DNA from: Terriglobales bacterium | GTDB taxonomy: Bacteria > Acidobacteriota > Terriglobia > Terriglobales > Acidobacteriaceae | DNA: 64,000 nt | Reading direction: 5' to 3' | Assembly: GCA_035561515.1 (NCBI GenBank) | Contig: DATMXP010000039.1 | Coordinates: 62,001-126,000 of the forward strand | Shown: positions 46,857-54,549 of the stretch, piece after piece | How positions within the stretch are numbered: the stretch's first letter is position 1 | Layout of the letters: each line of letters starts with the position of its first letter | Made by a program: the position numbers and the translations under genes | The notes under the pieces: model-generated | The model's input: only the letters and a program-made list of their open reading frames with translations | Told to the model about the DNA's origin: nothing | Database searches by the model: none

Positions 46857-49034
46857 ATGAGGCTATGGGTAGTGCTATTCATGATGTCCGCGGCGGCTAT
46901 GGCGCAAACGCAAACGCCCGCCGCAGCGGACGGAAGGGAAATGGGCGGTTTTCAGGTTGAGCAAAGCGTTGAGCTGGGATACCGGTACGTGGATGTGACT
47001 GGAAACAAGGACATCTATGACACCTTTATCGACCAGAACCAGGGGCCGCGAGTGCTCGAGCAGACGCTGTCGATCCGGTCGCCGCAGCATGCAGGCGCGT
47101 TGTTCGACGATCTGTTCCTGAGCAGTTTCGGGTGGGGCGGCGATCCGGAGAACGTGGCCCGCGCACGCGTATCGAAGTACAAACTCTATGACTTCAGCGC
47201 ATTGTTCCGCCGAGATCACAATTTCTTCAACTACAACCTGCTGGCGAATCCATTGAATCCGCCGACATCGAATCCGAACGTGCCGGTGGATTTCTCCCCC
47301 CACTCCATGGATATCAAGCGCAGAATGTATGACTTCGGCCTGACCTTGTTGCCGGCATCGCGAGTCAGCGTACGGCTTGGATATTCGCGGAATCGTTCGG
47401 AAGGACCGTCGTTCACGTCCTTCCATGAAGGAACGGATGTCCTGCTGGCGCAGCCTTGGAATGTGACACAGGATATGTACCGGGTCGGGGTTGACCTCAA
47501 GGTTCTGCCGAAGACAACGATCAGCTACGACCAGTTCTACAGTCTGGATCGGACTGATACAGACACCTTCCTCGCGCCCTTTGCTCAGTATCCATTGACG
47601 ACCGGAGCCAACCCGCTCATGGTCGAGTTCGGACTACCGATCAATGTGGCGGCGGGTCAGCCGTGCAATAACGCGGTGAGTTCTACAGGATTGGCGAATC
47701 CCGCGTGCAATGGATATTTCGCGTACTCGCGGTACCTGAGGGCTCGTACCACGAATCCGACGGAGCAGTTGACGTTTACATCCAACTACTTCAAGCGAGT
47801 GAATCTGACCGGCCACGTGAGCTACAGTTCCGCGGATATGAACACGCCGTACTCGGAGTTTTTCGACGGACTGGTGACCCGCACGCGCGAACGTCAGTTT
47901 ACGTTTGGAGGCCCGGCGAGCGTAAGGCGGCTCTCGACGAACGCCGACATAGCGGGGTCGTTCGAAGTAACCGATGGCATCCGAATTACCGACAGTTTCC
48001 GGTACGACAACTGGCGGATTCCGGGGCTGTGGGATTCGGTTGAGACGGCGACTCTTGCTGCGGGAACGCCTGCAACGTTGTTAAGTGGGTTGGGAACAAC
48101 GACCTCAACCTCGGAGACCTTCTACAACTTCCTTGGCATGAGGACCTTCCAGAACCTCTTCCAGGTGGAGTATTCGCCGGTCAAGCAGTTTGGCGTGAAC
48201 GTCGGTTACCGGTGGCGCCAGCGGAGAGTCTTGGAATTTGTACCCACGGACGAACAGCCGCAGGAGTTTGATATCGATCGCACCATCAACGAGCATGGAC
48301 CACTGCTCACGGTCTGGATGCGTCCAATGGATGCATTGCGGATCAACATGGAAGTGGAGGCGACGACGGCTGATAACTTCCTGACCCGCATCAGTCCGCG
48401 GCAGCGGCAGCAGGTCCGCGGCCGGGTGAGTTATAAGCCAGGACGGTGGGGCACGATGTCGGCTTCCGTCAACTTCAATGAAAGCCGGAACGGTGCATTC
48501 GACACCCAGTATGCCCAGCATTTCCGTAATGCCGGGTTCCTGACGACGTTGTTCCCAACCGAACGCTTCAGCATGGACCTGAGCTACAACTACTCCGACA
48601 TCCTGCAGGATGCCTACATCTGCTACAACGGCACATTTCAGGCGCCGGGAACGATCGCCGGAGCCTGTCCAACGTTCAGTTCGTCCGAAAACAACAACCC
48701 GAACTGGATCTATTCAATTTACGAGAACAACACGCACTATTTCAGCGGGACTGTGATGTTCAAACCGGTTCCAAAAGTAACGACCAACATCGGCTATGGA
48801 ATTACCAAAACCGATGGGAACGCAACGATTCTGAACACCCTCCAGCCGCTTGGGCCGCTCCAGTTCACGTATCACCAGCCACTGGCGTCGGTGAGCGTGG
48901 AGGTGATGAAGAGCGTGAACCTGAACGCGTACTGGAACTACGATCAGTATCGCGAGGCCGGGGTTGCCGGGCCCACGTTGCCGCGGAACTTCCACGACAA
49001 CCGTGGCGTGCTGTCAGTCCGTTACGCTTTCTAA
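46857..49034 (+). CDS. MtrB/PioB-like outer-membrane beta-barrel of a porin-cytochrome conduit
   Basis: The 725-residue exported protein has a signal peptide (MRLWVVLFMMSAAAMA) and a long chain of alternating beta-strands (for example VSVRLGYSRN, VNVGYRWRQ, FSMDLSYNYSD), ending with VLSVRYAF, the C-terminal aromatic strand of outer-membrane proteins. Size and position behind the decaheme gene suit the MtrB/PioB group. Cysteines are few (C at NPACNG, CNNA, CYNG, GACP). ATG 46857 is five bases after GGAGG; an earlier ATG at 46773 overlaps the decaheme stop but gives a poor signal. A terminator follows. Confidence 0.85.
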   Translation: MRLWVVLFMMSAAAMAQTQTPAAADGREMGGFQVEQSVELGYRYVDVTGNKDIYDTFIDQNQGPRVLEQTLSIRSPQHAGALFDDLFLSSFGWGGDPENVARARVSKYKLYDFSALFRRDHNFFNYNLLANPLNPPTSNPNVPVDFSPHSMDIKRRMYDFGLTLLPASRVSVRLGYSRNRSEGPSFTSFHEGTDVLLAQPWNVTQDMYRVGVDLKVLPKTTISYDQFYSLDRTDTDTFLAPFAQYPLTTGANPLMVEFGLPINVAAGQPCNNAVSSTGLANPACNGYFAYSRYLRARTTNPTEQLTFTSNYFKRVNLTGHVSYSSADMNTPYSEFFDGLVTRTRERQFTFGGPASVRRLSTNADIAGSFEVTDGIRITDSFRYDNWRIPGLWDSVETATLAAGTPATLLSGLGTTTSTSETFYNFLGMRTFQNLFQVEYSPVKQFGVNVGYRWRQRRVLEFVPTDEQPQEFDIDRTINEHGPLLTVWMRPMDALRINMEVEATTADNFLTRISPRQRQQVRGRVSYKPGRWGTMSASVNFNESRNGAFDTQYAQHFRNAGFLTTLFPTERFSMDLSYNYSDILQDAYICYNGTFQAPGTIAGACPTFSSSENNNPNWIYSIYENNTHYFSGTVMFKPVPKVTTNIGYGITKTDGNATILNTLQPLGPLQFTYHQPLASVSVEVMKSVNLNAYWNYDQYREAGVAGPTLPRNFHDNRGVLSVRYAF

Positions 49035-49054
49035 CGTTCGTTCGGCTTTAAACT

Positions 49055-49083
49055 AGGCGGTCCTTCGCGGACCGCCTTTTTGT
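49055..49083 (+). terminator. Terminator after the porin gene
   Basis: AGGCGGTCC (49055-49063), TTCGC loop, GGACCGCCT (49069-49077), then TTTTGTTT. Confidence 0.9.
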
Positions 49084-49201
49084 TTCTCACCCGCCGTTGT
49101 GATCTTCAACAGTGCTCTTAGCAGCATCGAGAATTCCTCTCCATCAGCGTTCTTCCCGCATTCCACGCGCATCTGGCGCGGCCCCACGATGGGCCCTTGG
49201 G

Positions 49202-49217
49202 CGTGACGGCGCTCACA
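49202..49217. promoter_or_regulatory. CRP-type operator, distal of a pair
   Basis: CGTGACGGCGCTCACA contains GTGA-N6-TCACA. The remainder of 49084-49424 holds no recognised gene, only this site and the one at 49263. Confidence 0.6.
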
Positions 49218-49262
49218 CCATCCGCGCTCACCCGTAGTGGCGTGTTTCGTATCACCCGAGGA

Positions 49263-49278
49263 AGTGAGATGGCTCACA
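49263..49278. promoter_or_regulatory. CRP-type operator, proximal of a pair
   Basis: AGTGAGATGGCTCACA contains GTGA-N6-TCACA. Its centre is 61 bp (about six helical turns) from the distal site. AACAAT, a -10-like hexamer, begins 30.5 bp from its centre at 49301. Confidence 0.65.
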
Positions 49279-49424
49279 GCCCCGTGAGGCATGGATTCGG
49301 AACAATGACATTGGTCCTAAATGGGCCCGAGGGGCTGGATGCGTGTTCTTCCCGCTTCGGTCTTATATCGGTGTTATTTACGCGCCGCCCCTCAGTTTGG
49401 TTTTAGGAACTGCTGGGAGTCATA

Positions 49425-51425
49425 ATGCGAACCGCCAAGGTCTTATCTGTCTTTATCCTGTTGTTTGCGATCGGCGCCTTTGCCAAGGAGAAGCCCGCGC
49501 CGCAGGATAAAACTGCGGAATGTCTGTCCTGCCACAGCGATGCAAGCCTCGCGAAAGATGTGGACGGCAAGCCGGTCAGCCTGCACGTAGACGAAGGAAA
49601 ATTCAAGAACTCGCTCCATGGCAGCATGTTTGGTTGTACCGACTGCCACACCGACGTGAAGGGTTTTCCGCACGATCCGGCGCCGGCGAAGGTCGACTGC
49701 TCCACCTGTCACGCTGATCAGGTCGCAGGCTATAAGGCGAGCGTACACGGGGAAGCTCTAGCGAAAGGCAACAAGCAGGCGGCCACGTGCGTTTCGTGTC
49801 ACGGAAGCCTGCATGAAGTGGTTCCTGCGAGCGACCCGAAGTCTCCGGTCGCGCACCAGAACATCCCCAAGACCTGCGGCACCTGTCACGGCCAGAAGTT
49901 CGTGATGGAATCCAGCGGACGATCGAGCGCGCCGTTCTTCTCTTACGAAGAGAGCGTACACGGTAAGGCGGTTTCGGCTGGCTCCGGCAAGGCTGCGGTT
50001 TGCACTGACTGCCATGGAGCTCATGAAGTCCTGAACGCTGCGAATCCCAAGAGTTCCATCTTCAAGTTCAACGTTCCAAACACGTGCGGTAAGTGTCACG
50101 AAAATGTGAAGACGGAGTTCATGGGCAGCATCCACGGACAGGCGATCACGAAGGGCGTTTCTTCGTCGCCCGTTTGTACGGATTGCCACGGAATTCACGG
50201 CATCAAATCGCACATCGATCCGAATTCTTCGGTGTCGGCACAGAACCTCGCACGCACCACCTGCGCAAAGTGCCACGAAGGCGTGAGACTGTCGGAAGAT
50301 TTCGGCATTGCCGGCGGACGCGCGAGTTCCTACAACGCGAGCTACCACGGACTTGCCTCGAAGATGGGATCCAAGACGGCCGCCAATTGCGCAAGCTGCC
50401 ACGGGGTCCACAACATTCTGCCGTCTTCCGACCCGAAATCCACTATCGCCCAGGCCAACCTGACTGCGACGTGCGGACAATGCCATCCCGGCGCGGGCGA
50501 TAACTTCGTAAAAGGAAAGATTCACATCCAGGCTCCGCTTTCGGCGGATGTCGGCAGCATCGCCGTGAACTGGACGAGGCGAATCTATCTTGGGTTCATC
50601 TTCGGAACGATCGGCTTCATGCTTCTGCACAACGTACTGATCTGGCGGAAGAAGGCGGCCGCGAAGCGTAAGGATCCTCGCCGAATTGTCGTCCGAATGG
50701 AGAAAGAACAGCGCATTCAGCACCTTATTCTTCTGGTTTCGTTTATCACGCTGGTGATCACCGGATTCGCGCTGAAGTATCCGGAATCGATGTTCTCACG
50801 CGCGTTACTGATGGGCGAATTCGTGCGGAGCTGGGTACACCGTATTGCGGGTACCACGCTGATTCTGGTCTCCGTCTATCACGTCTTTTATCTGGCAGCG
50901 AAAAAGAGCGGCCGGCAAATGATGATGGATATGCTACCGGTCCCGAAGGACGCAACTGACATCGTCGAGAATTTGCGTTACTACCTCGGACTGGGCGGCA
51001 AGCCGGCGCACTTCCACCGCTTTACCTATGGCGAAAAGATGGAGTATTGGGCACTGGTCTGGGGCACGTTCGTGATGGCCTCCACTGGCCTGATGCTTTG
51101 GTTCAAGGTCGGCTTCGGCAACCTCGTGCCGCGGTGGTGGCTTGACGTTGCGACCGCGATCCACTTTTACGAGGCAATTCTGGCGACGCTCGCCATTGTG
51201 GTCTGGCACTTCTATCAGGTCATCTTCGATCCGGATGTCTATCCGATGAACTGGGCCTGGTACGACGGAAAGATGTCGGTGGAGCTCTACAGCCACGAGC
51301 ACTCGCTTGATCAGGACACGATTGTTGCGTCGGTCGGCAAGGCTGCCGAGCACGCCGAAGGCGACGGCGAAGCTGTGATCGCCAGCGACTCCAAGACGGG
51401 AAAATCGGATGCCGCACACAACTAG
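49425..51425 (+). CDS. Undecaheme cytochrome c fused to a cytochrome b (HydC/FdnI-like) domain
   Basis: The 666-residue protein has a signal peptide, then eleven C-x2-C-H motifs in residues about 30-365, then a five-helix membrane domain (about 385-610) with histidines on paired helices (IQHLILLVSF; SWVHRIAGTTLI, SVYHVFYLA; WHFYQVIF). The layout resembles the Geobacter CbcL quinone dehydrogenase, which passes electrons from menaquinol to multiheme chains. Four copies of a diheme repeat (S-x-HG...CHG-x-H...DPKS...TC-x2-CH) build the heme part. GGGAG precedes the ATG. It overlaps the next gene by 17 bases. Confidence 0.9.
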   Translation: MRTAKVLSVFILLFAIGAFAKEKPAPQDKTAECLSCHSDASLAKDVDGKPVSLHVDEGKFKNSLHGSMFGCTDCHTDVKGFPHDPAPAKVDCSTCHADQVAGYKASVHGEALAKGNKQAATCVSCHGSLHEVVPASDPKSPVAHQNIPKTCGTCHGQKFVMESSGRSSAPFFSYEESVHGKAVSAGSGKAAVCTDCHGAHEVLNAANPKSSIFKFNVPNTCGKCHENVKTEFMGSIHGQAITKGVSSSPVCTDCHGIHGIKSHIDPNSSVSAQNLARTTCAKCHEGVRLSEDFGIAGGRASSYNASYHGLASKMGSKTAANCASCHGVHNILPSSDPKSTIAQANLTATCGQCHPGAGDNFVKGKIHIQAPLSADVGSIAVNWTRRIYLGFIFGTIGFMLLHNVLIWRKKAAAKRKDPRRIVVRMEKEQRIQHLILLVSFITLVITGFALKYPESMFSRALLMGEFVRSWVHRIAGTTLILVSVYHVFYLAAKKSGRQMMMDMLPVPKDATDIVENLRYYLGLGGKPAHFHRFTYGEKMEYWALVWGTFVMASTGLMLWFKVGFGNLVPRWWLDVATAIHFYEAILATLAIVVWHFYQVIFDPDVYPMNWAWYDGKMSVELYSHEHSLDQDTIVASVGKAAEHAEGDGEAVIASDSKTGKSDAAHN

Positions 51426-53490
51426 GCTAGCTGCCGCCTTTCGGCGGATTACCGGATATTTCTGGTTCCGGGCATTGCTCGTACTCGTGCTGGTGGGCGT
51501 GTCATTCGCATTCCTGGTGACACGTTCCGCCGCGAGTCCAAAACCCGCCCCGGCAAACGAACAGAACGACACCTGCCTTGCGTGTCATGGAGAGAAGTCC
51601 ATGACGACGAAGCATGGTTCGCGGACTGTCTCTTTGTTTGTGGACAACAAGAGGTTCGGCGGATCGGTACATGGATCCCTGAACTGTACATCGTGCCACG
51701 CTGACCTTGAAGGACAAGACCTGCCGCATGGCACTCCTAAAAAGGTCGTTTGCGGGACTTGCCATAGCAGCGAACAGGAACTGCACCAGAAGTCGCTTCA
51801 TGGGAAGGCGATTGCGCGGGGCAGCACATTGGCTCCGCGCTGTGTGGACTGTCACGGGAATCACGAAATCTACCCGGTCAAAGATGCGCGGTCTTCCGTT
51901 GCGCCGTTAAAGGTTCCATTCCTCTGCGGAAAGTGCCACCGGGAAGGAACGGCGGTCCAGGCCAATCCAAATATCAGCCAGCACAACATCATCGAGAACT
52001 ACTCCGAGAGTATTCACGGTGAAGCGCTGTTGAAAAAGGGGTTGTCGGTTGCGCCGAACTGCGCGTCGTGTCACACGCCTCACTCGATCCTGCCGCATAC
52101 CGATCCAGGGTCTTCCATCGCGCGCAGGAACATCGCCAAGACCTGTACCAAGTGTCACTCGCAAATCGAACAGGTACACCGGAAAGTGATCCGCGGCGAA
52201 CTGTGGGAGAAAGAATCGCACGTACTACCGGCGTGCGTGGATTGTCACCAGCCACACAAGATCCGCAACGTCTTCTACGAGCAGGGTATGGCGGACGCAG
52301 ATTGTATGCGCTGCCACTCAAATCAGGGACTCAAATCAAAAGACGGACGTTCCATGTTCGTCAAAGCCCAGGAAGTCGCAGGCTCCCGGCACGCCAAAGT
52401 TGCGTGCAGCCAATGCCACTCGGAAGTGAACGCTTCGCGAGTACGCGCCTGCGAGACCATCACCAAGAAAGTGGACTGCAGCAAATGCCACGAAGAAGTT
52501 GGGCAACAATACCAGCGCAGTAAGCACGGCCAACTCTTTGCGGCACAGGACAGCAACGCCCCCACATGCCGGGAGTGTCACGGCACGCATGGAATTCTCG
52601 GCAAGCGTAATCCTGACTCAGCGACGTTCCCGACTAACGTTCCACAGCTTTGCGGCAAATGTCACCGTGAGGGCGCCAAGGCTGCGGTGCGCTATACCGG
52701 CGAACAGCGCGAGATCATTCAGCACTACTCGGAGAGTATTCACGGCAAAGGTCTGTTGAAGAGCGGCCTAACGGTCACGGCTACCTGCACCAACTGTCAC
52801 ACGGCACACCGTGAACTGCCGAAGTCTGACCCTGAATCGACCGTCAACCCGAAGAACGTCCCCTCGACTTGCGGCCAGTGCCACCACGGGATCGAAGAGC
52901 AGTTCGTCAACAGCGTGCACTCGGCGAGTGTTACCAAGACGGACAAGAAACTGCCGGTTTGCTCCGATTGCCACACAGCGCACTCGATCAATCGAGCTGA
53001 CCAGGACAAGTTCAAGCTCGAGATCATGGGGAAATGCGGCCAGTGTCACGAGGAAATTGCGAAGACGTACTTTGACACTTATCACGGCAAGGTTTCGCGG
53101 CTTGGCTACACCAAGACGGCGAAGTGCTACGACTGCCACGGCGCGCACGACATCCTGAGGATCGCCGATCCAAACTCGCACCTGAGTCGTGCGAATGTGG
53201 TGAAGACATGCCAGAAGTGCCACACTGGCGCCACTCGCCGGTTTGCCGGATACCTGACGCACGCTACTCACCACGATCCGAAGAAGTACCCGTTCCTTTT
53301 CTGGGCGTTCTGGGGCATGACTGCACTGCTGGTATCCACGTTCGTTATCGGCGGCGCGCACACCCTGCTCTGGCTGCCGAAAGCACTACAGATGAGGCGC
53401 GAACTCAAGGCGCAGGAGAAAAACGGCAATAGCGGCGAAACCGCAGAGAATACTGATCCGAACGCGAAACCGGGTGGAGAGGCCCAATAG
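51409..53490 (+). CDS. Membrane-anchored 19-heme cytochrome c
   Basis: The 693-residue protein has an N-terminal membrane helix (RALLVLVLVGVSFAFLV), nineteen C-x2-C-H motifs in residues about 55-610, and a C-terminal helix (FLFWAFWGMTALLVSTFVI) followed by a charged tail. It carries about six to seven diheme repeats like those in the 49425 protein and a clear internal duplication 242 residues apart. No catalytic-site motif of nitrite, sulfite or hydroxylamine enzymes is recognised. Overlap with the gene before it and a one-base gap to the gene after suggest one operon and a complex. Confidence 0.9.
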   Translation: MPHTTRLAAAFRRITGYFWFRALLVLVLVGVSFAFLVTRSAASPKPAPANEQNDTCLACHGEKSMTTKHGSRTVSLFVDNKRFGGSVHGSLNCTSCHADLEGQDLPHGTPKKVVCGTCHSSEQELHQKSLHGKAIARGSTLAPRCVDCHGNHEIYPVKDARSSVAPLKVPFLCGKCHREGTAVQANPNISQHNIIENYSESIHGEALLKKGLSVAPNCASCHTPHSILPHTDPGSSIARRNIAKTCTKCHSQIEQVHRKVIRGELWEKESHVLPACVDCHQPHKIRNVFYEQGMADADCMRCHSNQGLKSKDGRSMFVKAQEVAGSRHAKVACSQCHSEVNASRVRACETITKKVDCSKCHEEVGQQYQRSKHGQLFAAQDSNAPTCRECHGTHGILGKRNPDSATFPTNVPQLCGKCHREGAKAAVRYTGEQREIIQHYSESIHGKGLLKSGLTVTATCTNCHTAHRELPKSDPESTVNPKNVPSTCGQCHHGIEEQFVNSVHSASVTKTDKKLPVCSDCHTAHSINRADQDKFKLEIMGKCGQCHEEIAKTYFDTYHGKVSRLGYTKTAKCYDCHGAHDILRIADPNSHLSRANVVKTCQKCHTGATRRFAGYLTHATHHDPKKYPFLFWAFWGMTALLVSTFVIGGAHTLLWLPKALQMRRELKAQEKNGNSGETAENTDPNAKPGGEAQ
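51913..52158 (+). repeat. Internal duplication in the 19-heme gene, copy 1
   Basis: Residues 169-250 begin LCGKCHREG and contain YSESIHGEALLKKGL and LPHTDPGSS. The second copy lies 726 bp downstream at 52639-52884, with LCGKCHREG, YSESIHGKGLLKSGL and LPKSDPEST. Similarity is at protein level; DNA identity is only partial. Confidence 0.7.
52639..52884 (+). repeat. Internal duplication in the 19-heme gene, copy 2
   Basis: Residues 411-492, the partner of the copy at 51913-52158. Both copies are 82 residues long and have four heme motifs at the same spacing, apart from a variable stretch after LCGKCHREG. Confidence 0.7.
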
Positions 53491-53491
53491 T

Positions 53492-54379
53492 ATGTCGAAT
53501 GGTTCCATGGCAACTGCGGTAGGAACTGCGCCAGAGGTGAAGGCGAGCGACAGCCACCGTGAATTTGTCCGTTTCACGCGCAAGAATCGCGCGCTTCATG
53601 GATGCATGGTGGTCAGCTTTATCACCCTGGCGCTGACCGGGATGTCGCTGAAGTTCTCCTATACCGGCTGGGCGGTCATGCTGTCGCGAATTCTGGGCGG
53701 TTTCGAAACGGCCGGCTTCATTCATCGTTTCGCCGCTGTCATCATGTTCGGAACTTTCATCACCCACCTTGTCGATCTGTACCGGATGAAAAAAGAGAAC
53801 AACAGGACCTGGATCCAGATGATCTTTGGCGCGCAAAGCATGCTCCCGAACGGGCAGGATCTGCGCGAGTTTATCGCCACCATGAAGTGGTTCCTGAACA
53901 TGGGCCCGCGTCCACAGTACGGACGCTGGACATACTGGGAGAAGTTCGATTATTTCGCGGTGTTCTGGGGCATCTTTATTATCGGATCGACGGGGCTAAC
54001 GCTGTGGTTCCCCATTCTGTTTACGAGGATACTGCCGGGTTCGTTCATCAACGTTGCGACCATCATCCACAGCGACGAGGCCCTGCTGGCGACTGGTTTC
54101 ATTTTCACGGTGCACTTCTTCAATACGCACCTGCGCCCCGAGAAATTCCCCATGGACACCACCATCTTCACGGGGCGGATGACGCTTGCCGAACTGAAGC
54201 GCGACAAGCCGCGTGAGTATGAAGAACTGGTAGCATCCGGCAAACTGGAAGAGCACCTTGCGGAGGCGCATCCGGAGATCGTAGTGAAGGCGTTCCGGGC
54301 ATTTGCCTGGACTGCGCTGTCCATCGGATTCAGTATCGTTATCTGGATCATCTACTCGATGTTGTTTGCATACCGCTAA
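53492..54379 (+). CDS. Cytochrome b561-like integral membrane protein
   Basis: The 295-residue protein has about five helices with histidines spaced as in b-type cytochromes (RALHGCMVVSF, AGFIHRFAAVI, ITHLVDLY, IIHSDEALLA, VHFFNTHLRP). It resembles the membrane domain of the 49425 protein and the NrfD/HydC-linked b subunits. It likely binds two hemes b and exchanges electrons with menaquinol. ATG 53492 begins one base after the 19-heme stop, with GGAGAGG upstream. It ends the operon 49425-54379. Confidence 0.88.
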   Translation: MSNGSMATAVGTAPEVKASDSHREFVRFTRKNRALHGCMVVSFITLALTGMSLKFSYTGWAVMLSRILGGFETAGFIHRFAAVIMFGTFITHLVDLYRMKKENNRTWIQMIFGAQSMLPNGQDLREFIATMKWFLNMGPRPQYGRWTYWEKFDYFAVFWGIFIIGSTGLTLWFPILFTRILPGSFINVATIIHSDEALLATGFIFTVHFFNTHLRPEKFPMDTTIFTGRMTLAELKRDKPREYEELVASGKLEEHLAEAHPEIVVKAFRAFAWTALSIGFSIVIWIIYSMLFAYR

Positions 54380-54426
54380 GCCGCTTGCAAAGCAGCAGGT
54401 GATGACGGTGGCAGAGCACACCGGGT

Positions 54427-54442
54427 TGTGATTAAGGTCACC
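54427..54442. promoter_or_regulatory. CRP-type operator upstream of the 7-heme NapC-like gene
   Basis: TGTGATTAAGGTCACC contains TGTGA-N6-TCAC. TACCTT begins at 54465, 30.5 bp from its centre, the class II activator geometry also seen at 56161. Confidence 0.7.
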
Positions 54443-54549
54443 CCCGGATGTGCGCACTTCGCGCTACCTTCGGAATTGAATTCTGATTACAGACGAATTA
54501 CCCTGACGACCCATAGAGGCCGCAGGATAGCGAACACGGGAGAGTGGGA

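Noticed and set aside
49758..50723. 321-codon minus-strand frame opposite the 11-heme cytochrome
   Set aside because: Antisense shadow; the plus strand encodes eleven heme motifs.
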